NCBI GenBank assembly: GCA_002021875.1
Contig: CP018627.1
Location: forward strand, 930,001 to 994,000
Origin: Streptomyces hygroscopicus
Lineage (GTDB): Bacteria > Actinomycetota > Actinomycetes > Streptomycetales > Streptomycetaceae
Reading direction: 5' to 3'
Length of the DNA stretch: 64,000 nucleotides
The notes under the pieces were generated by a model. It searched no databases, was not told the DNA's origin, and saw nothing but the letters and a program-made list of their open reading frames with translations. Below are positions 58,030-64,000 of the stretch, in pieces (the stretch's first letter is position 1; the number at the start of each line of letters is the position of its first letter). The translations under genes and the position numbers were made by a program.

Positions 58030-59133
58030 ATGAAGTTGTCGTTTCTCGACCCGCTCTACGCGCGGCCCGGCCCATGGGCCGCCGTCTACCTGGACACCTC
58101 CCGCGACATCGAGGATCCGGAGAAGGCGATCGAGCTGCGCTGGCGGCACCTGCGCGACGCGCTGTCCGGCCAGGGCGTGGACAACGCCACCCTCTCCGCC
58201 CTACACACCGCCGTGGGCAGCGACCGGGAGGTGTCCGGACGGCACGGACAGGCCCTGTTCGCCGCCCATGGACGGCTCGGACTGGCCGAGGGGCTCCCCG
58301 AGCCGCCGGCGGCCGATTCGGCCCGCTTCACCTCGATCCCCGATGTGCTGCCCCTGGTGCTGCAACACGCCCCGGACATCCCCTATGTGGCCGTGGCGCT
58401 CTCCCGGGCCTTCGCGGAGACCGACCTGGAAGAGGATGTGGTGGTGCACTACCAAGCCGGGCGGTGGCCCATGAGCCGGGTGGCACCGGAGCCCCGCTAC
58501 AACCACATCGGCGCGGCCCGGGACTGGCCGGCGAACGCATTCGCGGTCGCCCACGAGCTGGAGAATCTGCGCCGCTGGACCGATGCCGAGACGATCGTGT
58601 TGCGGTGCGCGGCGGAGGACGTGTGGTTGCGCGGCGTGCTGGTCAACCATTTGCCCGAGTCCACCCAACAGCGCGTCGTCACCGTGCCCGACAGCGGACG
58701 ACCGGTGGCCGGACCCGGCCGGGCCCTGTTGGAGGCGGAGCTGAACGACACGCTGCGTGCCACGGTGAACGAACGGGACCGGACCTTGACGCACCGCTAC
58801 ATGGCGCAGCGCGCCCGGCACCCGGACACCTCCGAAGGGCTGTCCGCCGCCATCACCGCCCTACAGCGTGGCCAGGCCCACTGCCTGCTGCTCACCCGCC
58901 CTGTGAACCTTCCGGAGTCGCTGTGGGCGGGGCCCGAGCCCACCCACGTCACGCTGACGGAGCCGGACCTCCACACCTTCGGCGTGCACACCGGACGGCA
59001 GGAGCCCGCCGGGGCCGTGGTGGTACGGGCCCTGGTGAGCACCGGCGCCGAGCTGATCACGGTCCCGCGTGAGGAGCTGTCGCTGGAGGACGGGGTCGGG
59101 GTGCTGCTGCGCTACCACGACCCGTATACGTGA
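58030..59133 (+). CDS. Bacterial eRF1-like protein (baeRF/Vms1 family, Rv2629-like)
   Basis: 367 residues from ATG 58030. Begins PLYARPGPWAAVYLDTSRDIEDPEKAIELRWRHLRDAL, the typical start of the actinobacterial family related to Rv2629 and to Vms1/ANKZF1 peptidyl-tRNA hydrolases. Three consecutive alpha/beta parts are visible: an N-terminal domain to about 130, a middle domain (IGAARDWPANAFAVAHELENL...VWLRGVLVNHLPEST), and an eRF1 domain 3-like C-terminus (GQAHCLLLTRPVNLPESLWAGPEP...GAELITVPREELSLEDGVGVLLRYHDP). Expected to act at ribosome-bound tRNA during rescue. No GGQ-like motif can be pointed to with confidence. Monocistronic. Confidence 0.82.
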   Translation: MKLSFLDPLYARPGPWAAVYLDTSRDIEDPEKAIELRWRHLRDALSGQGVDNATLSALHTAVGSDREVSGRHGQALFAAHGRLGLAEGLPEPPAADSARFTSIPDVLPLVLQHAPDIPYVAVALSRAFAETDLEEDVVVHYQAGRWPMSRVAPEPRYNHIGAARDWPANAFAVAHELENLRRWTDAETIVLRCAAEDVWLRGVLVNHLPESTQQRVVTVPDSGRPVAGPGRALLEAELNDTLRATVNERDRTLTHRYMAQRARHPDTSEGLSAAITALQRGQAHCLLLTRPVNLPESLWAGPEPTHVTLTEPDLHTFGVHTGRQEPAGAVVVRALVSTGAELITVPREELSLEDGVGVLLRYHDPYT

Positions 59134-59220
59134 GGTCCGCCGCGCCCGCATCACGGCTCAGGACGCGTAAGACCCGCGTACGTAAAGCCGGTGCGCCCAA
59201 AGCCTCCGAGGATCTCGGGC

Positions 59221-60063
59221 TCAAAGGACCTCGAGGGGCACGGGCCCCGTGGGCGGGGGGAAGGCGCGGTCCAGCGCGTCCAGGTCCTCCGGGGTGAGCT
59301 CGAGATCCAGCGCGGCGTGGTTCTCCTCGACATGGTCGACCCGCCCGGCCTTGGGGATCGCCGCCACCCCCTGCCTGAGCACCCACGCCAGCGCCACCTG
59401 CGCGGGCGTCGCGCCGCGGGCCCGTGCGACCTCCCGCAGCGCACCGGAGCGCGGCAGGCGTCCCTGCTCGATGGGCGAATAGGCCATCAGGGGGATGTCG
59501 CGCCGGTGGCACCAGGGCATGAGGTCGTACTCGACACCGCGCCTGGTGAGGTTGTAGAGCACCTGGTCGACGGCGACACCGTCGCCACCGGGGGTGGAGA
59601 CGAGGTCTGTCATATCGGAGACGTCGAAGTTGCTCACACCCCAGTGGCGGATCTTGCCGCTGTCGGTCAGTTCGGCGAAGGCTTCGAGGGTCTCCTCCAG
59701 CGGGACCCGCCCCCGCCAGTGCAGCAGGTACAGATCCAGCCGGTCCGTGCCAAGCCGCCGCAGGCTGTCCTCACAGGCCGCGATGGTGCCACTGCGGTCG
59801 GCGTGGCCGGGGAGTACCTTGCTGACCAGGAATACCTCGTCGCGGCGGCCGGCGATCGCCTCTCCGACGAGTTCCTCGGAGGCGCCGCTGCCGTACATCT
59901 CGGCCGTGTCCACGACGGTCATGCCGAGGTCGAGTCCACGCCGCAGCGCCGCGATCTCATCGGCGCGGCGCCGAGGGTGGTCACCGATGTGCCAGGTGCC
60001 CTGGCCGAGCAGCGGGATCCGCTCCCCCGAGGGCAGCGGGACGGTGTCCGGTGCGCTGGTCAT
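59221..60063 (-). CDS. Aldo/keto reductase
   Basis: 280 residues from ATG 60063 with GGGAGG 9 bp upstream. (beta/alpha)8 AKR fold with its tetrad: Asp and Tyr in MTVVDTAEMYGSG, Lys in FLVSKVLPG, His in DLYLLHWRG. Then WGVSNFDVSDM, QVLYNLTRRGVEYDLMPWC and the NADPH-binding IPKAGRVDHVEENHAALD. It reduces aldehydes or ketones with NADPH. It lies 185 bp downstream of the methyltransferase, same strand, and so could be a late member of the modular polyketide locus or a stand-alone stress reductase. Confidence 0.88.
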   Translation of the reverse strand: MTSAPDTVPLPSGERIPLLGQGTWHIGDHPRRRADEIAALRRGLDLGMTVVDTAEMYGSGASEELVGEAIAGRRDEVFLVSKVLPGHADRSGTIAACEDSLRRLGTDRLDLYLLHWRGRVPLEETLEAFAELTDSGKIRHWGVSNFDVSDMTDLVSTPGGDGVAVDQVLYNLTRRGVEYDLMPWCHRRDIPLMAYSPIEQGRLPRSGALREVARARGATPAQVALAWVLRQGVAAIPKAGRVDHVEENHAALDLELTPEDLDALDRAFPPPTGPVPLEVL

Positions 60064-60248
60064 CTTGGCCGCCTCCCTGGTTCTCCGGCTGCCTCCCACG
60101 GTAGGCGAAGCCACGCGCCATGCGACGTCCGCGCCGTGTGGCCCCGGGGACGGTCGCGGTCCTCTCCGCGCCGAGGGGCGGGCCAAATGTGTCGACCCGC
60201 CCCTGAATGCCTCCCTGACGAGAGCCGGGAAATTCCGGCGCCGAGAAC

Positions 60249-61094
60249 TTACGCGGTTTCGGGGCGGCGCGCGGTGGCGATGAGATAACCCAGCTCGGGC
60301 ATTTCCATGTTCTCGCCCTCCGCGGGCTTCAACTTATTGAAGACCTCCGGGTCGACCTTGGACGCCAGCTGCTCCATGTTCTGGGCCATGGCCTCACCGA
60401 GCCGCCGGACCGACTGCTTGGTGGTGCTTTCGCTGACGTCGAGCAGCTCCGTACAGCGCAGCCCGGCCTCGCGCAGCATCGCCGGGTATGTCTCGAAAGA
60501 CGCGGGCGGCTGGGTGAGGTACCGCTGGAGAATGTTCTCGATGACCGGCCGCCGCTCCTCGGATATCTCTTCGCGCTCGTAGTTGTCGGTGAGCGCCAGC
60601 CGGCCGCCCGGGCGCAGAACGCGGGCGGCCTCCGCGAGCGCCGCCGCCCGGTCGGGCATCTGCATCACGGATTCCAGCATCCAGATGGCGTCGAAGGAGC
60701 CGTCGTCGAAGGCCAGGTCCATCGCGTCGCCGTACTGGAAGGTGACCTTGCCGCTCACCCCGGCGGCCTCGGCCAGCTCATTGGCCTTCTCGACCTGCTT
60801 ACGGCTGACGCTGATGCCCACCACCTCGGCACCCGTCTTCTGCGCGAGCCTGATCGCGGGCCCGCCGAAGCCGCAGCCGATGTCCAGGACCCGGGAGCCG
60901 GCGCCGATGCGCAGCCGCGCGATCATCATGTCGGTGAGCCGGTCGGCGGCATCCTCCAGGGTGGTGCTGTCCTCCTGGCTGTTCCAGTAGCCGACATGGA
61001 TGTTCGGGCCGTACAGCGAGGCGTCGAACATGCCCACCAGCTGGTCGTAGAACTCTCCGACCCGCTCACCGACCGCGCTGACATTGGACGTCAT
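60249..61094 (-). CDS. SAM-dependent O-methyltransferase-like (AveD/Rif-Orf14 type)
   Basis: 281 residues from ATG 61094, with GGGAGG 11 bp upstream. Opens VGEFYDQLVGMFDASLYGPNIHVGYWNSQEDSTTLEDAADRLTD, the N-terminal style of macrolide/ansamycin methyltransferases such as avermectin 5-O-methyltransferase. SAM motif I VLDIGCGFGGPAIRLAQKTGAEV; motif II AMDLAFDDGSFDAIWMLESVMQMPD; motif III LRPGGRLALTDNYEREE. The C-terminal helical part is typical of this group. It follows the polyketide synthase stop by 123 bp, so it probably methylates a hydroxyl of that polyketide. Confidence 0.87.
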   Translation of the reverse strand: MTSNVSAVGERVGEFYDQLVGMFDASLYGPNIHVGYWNSQEDSTTLEDAADRLTDMMIARLRIGAGSRVLDIGCGFGGPAIRLAQKTGAEVVGISVSRKQVEKANELAEAAGVSGKVTFQYGDAMDLAFDDGSFDAIWMLESVMQMPDRAAALAEAARVLRPGGRLALTDNYEREEISEERRPVIENILQRYLTQPPASFETYPAMLREAGLRCTELLDVSESTTKQSVRRLGEAMAQNMEQLASKVDPEVFNKLKPAEGENMEMPELGYLIATARRPETA

Positions 61095-61217
61095 GATGTT
61101 TCCTCCCGCAGTAATGGAAAGGTCTTCGGCGACATCAGAAATCCGCGAGCGCCTTCCCCGTTTTTTCTTCCGCGCTTCGAATGAGCGCGAGCCTATCAGG
61201 ATGTCAGGCAATGCGAA

Positions 61218-64000
61218 TCACACGTTCTCCGCAAGCCAGTTGAGGACCGCTTCGGCGGCCACGCCGGCGAAATCCTCCATCATGGTGAAGTGGTCGCCGG
61301 GAACGTCGATACGGGTGAGCGTGGCACCCCATGCCGATTCCTCGTCGTTCCCCTCCCCGGATCCCGGAAAGGATTCCTCCGCTTTCACCGTGAGAATCGG
61401 CGCGTCGATCGGCGTCGGCCCCCAGTCGGAGAAGAGGCGCAGATAGCCGCCCATCGCGGTCAGCCTGCCCTCGTCCACCACGCCGAACATCTTTTCCCGG
61501 TCGAACATCTTGCCGGACAGATTCGTTTGGATCCACGGCAACGCCTCGCTGCGCGGCAGATAGGTGTCCAGCAGGACGACCGCCGAGGGCGCGCTGCCAC
61601 GCGCCTCCAGCCGCCCGGCGACCGCCTGGGCGATCCAGCCGCCGGACGAGCGTCCTACGAGCACGAACGGCTTCTCTCCGACACAGCGCAGCACCGCCTC
61701 CGCCTGCATCTCCACGACGGCGTCGACGCTCGCCGGAAGCAGCTCCCCCTTGCCGAAACCGGGCTCTGGCAGCACGGAGACGTCGCGGCGGCCCCGGAAA
61801 CCGGCCGCGAAGCGGGCGTACTCACGCGGTCCGGAGATGGCGACCAGCGACGGGAAACACACCAGCCCCGGCGCCGTAGCGCCCTTGGAGAGCCGCACCA
61901 GCTTGGGCGGGGTGGTCAGCTCCGCCACCGTACGGAACGAAGGGCGCAGCCGGGCCGCTGCCATGAGCAACTGGGTGCCCGCCACGTACTGTTCATCGGC
62001 GCATGCCTGCCGGTACAGCTCCTCGATCGTCGAGCCGGTCGGGGCCTTGACCGCACCGGGGGGTGTGGCCGTGGTCGTGGTCTGGTGCGGCGCTCCGGCG
62101 GCGGGCGCTTCGCCCCGGGGCGCGGAGTCGGGGGCGCCGGGGACCAGTTGGGCGCGCAGGTGGGCGGCGAGCGCCGCGGGTGTGGTGTGGTCGAAGAGCA
62201 GCGTGGCGGGCAGATTGAGACCGGTGGCGAGGTTGAGCCGGTTGCGGATCTCCACGGCGGTGAGCGAGGTGATGCCCAGCTCGAGGAAGGCGTGGTCGTC
62301 CTCCACCAGGTCCGGTGAGTCATGGCCGAGCACGGTGGCGGCATGGGTGCGCACCAGCTCGGTCAGGAGCTGGGTCTGCTCCCTGACCGAGAGCCCGTTC
62401 AGGCGCTGCCCGATCGGCTCCACTCCCCCGGCGCCGGTGGCGGAGCCGGAGGCGCCGTTATGGGCGGTACGCCGGGCCGGGACCCGGACCAGCCCGCGCA
62501 GCAGATGCGGGACGCCGAAGGAGGCGGCCTGCACTCGTAGCGCGGCGATGTCGAGGCGCATGGGTACTAGGAGCGGGCGCGGATCGGTGGTGCTTTCCGG
62601 GTGCACGTCAGTGACGCTTTCCGGCCGGCCGCCGCCGCTCGCATCGGCGCCCTCGCCCGGACCGGGGTCCCCGGACCGGGCAGCCCGGGCATGCGCTTGC
62701 GCCGTCGCCGCGTCGAAGAGCGCCAGGCCCTCCTCGGACGACAGTGCGGTCACTCCCGCCCGGTTCAGCCGTTCGACGTCGCTGTCGTCCATGTGCCCCG
62801 TCATGGCGCTGCGTTCGGCCCACAGCCCCCAGGCCAGGGAGACCGCCGGAAGCCCCCCGGCCCTGCGCCGCTGCGCCAGCACGTCCAGGAAGGCGTTGGC
62901 CGCGGCGTAGTTGGCCTGGCCACTGCCACCGAACACGCCCGCCGCCGAGGAGAACAGCACGAACGCGGACAGCGGCAGGTCCTCCGTCAGCTCATGGAGG
63001 TTGATGGCGGCATCGGCCTTGGGCCGCAGCACCGTGTCGACGCGCTCCGGAGTCAGCGATCCGATCACCCCGTCGTCGAGGACACCTGCCGCGTGCACCA
63101 CCCCGGTCAGCGGATGCTCGGCCGGTACGGTGGTCAGCAGCCGCGCCAGCGCGGCGCGGTCGGCCGTGTCGCAGGCGGCCAGGGACACCGACGCCCCCGC
63201 CGCGGTCAGCTCGTCCACCAGCTCGGCGGCGCCGGTGGCCTCGCGGCCCCGGCGGCTGGTCAGCAGCAGATGGCGTACGCCGTGCTCGGCCACCAGGTGA
63301 CGGGCCACCAGGGAACCGAGCACACCCGTGGCGCCGGTGATGAGGACCGTTCCCGCCGGATCCCACAGCGGAGTGGCGGCGGCCTCGCCGTCCCGCTCCC
63401 CGGCCGGCGTGGACGCGGTCGCGCGGGCCGCGGGGACCCGGGCGAGCCGTGGCACCAGCACCCCGCCGGCGCGCACCGCCATCTGCGGCTCGTCGCCCGA
63501 CAGGGCCTGCGGCAGGGCGGCGAACGACGCCTCCTGGTCGTCCAGGTCGAGCAGCAGGAACCGGTCAGGATTCTCCGACTGCGCCGACCTCACCAGCCCC
63601 CACACCGCGGCGCAGGCCGGATCGGCGAGCGGTTCCCCGGGCCGGACGCCGACCGCCCCACGGGTGACCAGCACCAGCCGGGACCGCCCGAACCGCTCAT
63701 CGGCCAGCCACGACTGCACCAGCGCGAGGGCCCGGTGCGCCACGGCGCGGACCGCCTCGGCGGACGGTGCGAGTGCCACCGTGTCCGTTTCGTCGCGCGA
63801 GGCGGACGTGTGGTCGCGCGAGGCGGACGTGTGGTCGCGCGAGGCGGACGTGTGGGAAGGGGCCGAGGAGAGGGAAGGCTGGGAGGACAGGCAGGCGAAC
63901 ACCAGATCCGGCGCTGTTCGTCCCGCCTCGACGGCCTCTCCCAGAGCGGACGGATCCGCGTACGTCTCGGCCAGGGCACCGGCCGTGCCCGCCGACTTCA
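61218..64000 (-). CDS. Modular type I PKS, C-terminal KR-ACP-TE (cut by right window edge)
   Basis: The frame is open from the right edge (927 residues visible); the start lies outside. Order: KR structural part ([23 protein letters not shown]...), KR catalytic part with [33 protein letters not shown] (LDD, so B-type KR), [26 protein letters not shown] and [30 protein letters not shown], Ser present but Thr replaces the Asp of the usual DS. Then a linker (residues about 640-690) and a type I thioesterase: [15 protein letters not shown] (nucleophile Ser), LLDTYLP (Asp), [11 protein letters not shown] (His). This terminal module ends the assembly line and releases or cyclises the chain. No macrolide can be named from this fragment. 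Confidence 0.92.
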   Translation of the reverse strand, partial: KSAGTAGALAETYADPSALGEAVEAGRTAPDLVFACLSSQPSLSSAPSHTSASRDHTSASRDHTSASRDETDTVALAPSAEAVRAVAHRALALVQSWLADERFGRSRLVLVTRGAVGVRPGEPLADPACAAVWGLVRSAQSENPDRFLLLDLDDQEASFAALPQALSGDEPQMAVRAGGVLVPRLARVPAARATASTPAGERDGEAAATPLWDPAGTVLITGATGVLGSLVARHLVAEHGVRHLLLTSRRGREATGAAELVDELTAAGASVSLAACDTADRAALARLLTTVPAEHPLTGVVHAAGVLDDGVIGSLTPERVDTVLRPKADAAINLHELTEDLPLSAFVLFSSAAGVFGGSGQANYAAANAFLDVLAQRRRAGGLPAVSLAWGLWAERSAMTGHMDDSDVERLNRAGVTALSSEEGLALFDAATAQAHARAARSGDPGPGEGADASGGGRPESVTDVHPESTTDPRPLLVPMRLDIAALRVQAASFGVPHLLRGLVRVPARRTAHNGASGSATGAGGVEPIGQRLNGLSVREQTQLLTELVRTHAATVLGHDSPDLVEDDHAFLELGITSLTAVEIRNRLNLATGLNLPATLLFDHTTPAALAAHLRAQLVPGAPDSAPRGEAPAAGAPHQTTTTATPPGAVKAPTGSTIEELYRQACADEQYVAGTQLLMAAARLRPSFRTVAELTTPPKLVRLSKGATAPGLVCFPSLVAISGPREYARFAAGFRGRRDVSVLPEPGFGKGELLPASVDAVVEMQAEAVLRCVGEKPFVLVGRSSGGWIAQAVAGRLEARGSAPSAVVLLDTYLPRSEALPWIQTNLSGKMFDREKMFGVVDEGRLTAMGGYLRLFSDWGPTPIDAPILTVKAEESFPGSGEGNDEESAWGATLTRIDVPGDHFTMMEDFAGVAAEAVLNWLAENV
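63791..63856. repeat. Three 21-bp repeats in the KR linker of the modular PKS
   Basis: A 21-bp unit around GCGCGAGGCGGACGTGTGGT is repeated from 63794, 63815 and 63836. It encodes TSASRDH heptads between the previous domain and the KR. Confidence 0.85.

Overview
The window is high-GC DNA (about 70% or more, with strong third-position GC) and reads as an actinomycete chromosome, almost certainly a Streptomyces. The signs are two polyketide loci, rare TTA leucine codons confined to a few genes, many secreted glycanases, TetR regulators divergent from enzymes, a P450 and a DHA2 drug exporter. Gene content is accessory, as in a chromosome arm or sub-arm.

Layout. (1) 1-12.3 kb is a glycan region: the start of a secreted GH84 hexosaminidase cut by the left edge, a SRPBCC protein, a secreted GH28-type beta-helix glycanase with a DasR-like operator and a TTA codon, a GH113-like lipoprotein, a DUF2334 deacetylase-like secreted protein, and a divergent operon (small membrane protein, GT2 synthase, UDP-GlcNAc 2-epimerase, concanavalin-like protein). 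Together they look like a locus that makes, trims and degrades an amino-sugar exopolysaccharide. A HelD-family RNA polymerase recycling ATPase overlaps the operon tail to tail. (2) 12.3-18.5 kb holds a quinone-oxidoreductase-like enzyme divergent from a TetR gene, a CAP-domain secreted protein, a GT39-like mannosyltransferase and a DHA2 exporter. (3) 18.5-24.8 kb is a peptide export operon of the NHLP type: a GG-leader precursor with no cysteine in its core, an HlyD-like adaptor, a C39 peptidase-ABC exporter and a second ABC exporter, with no modification enzyme in sight. (4) 25-37.8 kb is mixed: a Xi-class GST, an EamA permease, a PucR-like regulator, a lipoprotein, a TetR/P450 pair with a clear operator, a secreted amidase-fold protein, a GNAT, a Tat-exported GH3 glucosidase and an SDR.

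(5) 37.9-53.5 kb is the main find: a six-gene, overlapping, leftward operon for a PUFA-synthase-like iterative polyketide/fatty acid. The first protein is [tandem nitronate-monooxygenase/PfaD-like enoyl reductases]-KS-AT-ACP-KR and the second is KS-AT-DH-phosphopantetheinyl transferase. They are followed by a free ACP, an alpha/beta hydrolase whose nucleophile is cysteine, a GT1 glycosyltransferase and a zinc-ribbon methyltransferase with a membrane tail. The expected product is a reduced or polyene-like acyl chain that is released or transferred, glycosylated and methylated. The first gene carries four TTA codons, so it should depend on the bldA tRNA.

(6) 53.9-61.1 kb holds an ABC-F ribosome-protection ATPase with a structured leader, a cysteine-containing secreted protein, an esterase-like hydrolase, a decayed PAP2 phosphatase, a bacterial eRF1-like (Vms1/baeRF) protein, an aldo/keto reductase and a small-molecule methyltransferase. 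(7) From 61.2 kb to the right edge is the C-terminal KR-ACP-TE end of a modular type I polyketide synthase that continues outside the window. The methyltransferase just downstream, and perhaps the aldo/keto reductase, probably tailor its product.

Coordinates of starts were set from ribosome binding sites, overlaps and domain boundaries; many genes appear coupled through ATGA/GTGA overlaps. No tRNA, rRNA, CRISPR array or intact insertion sequence was seen.
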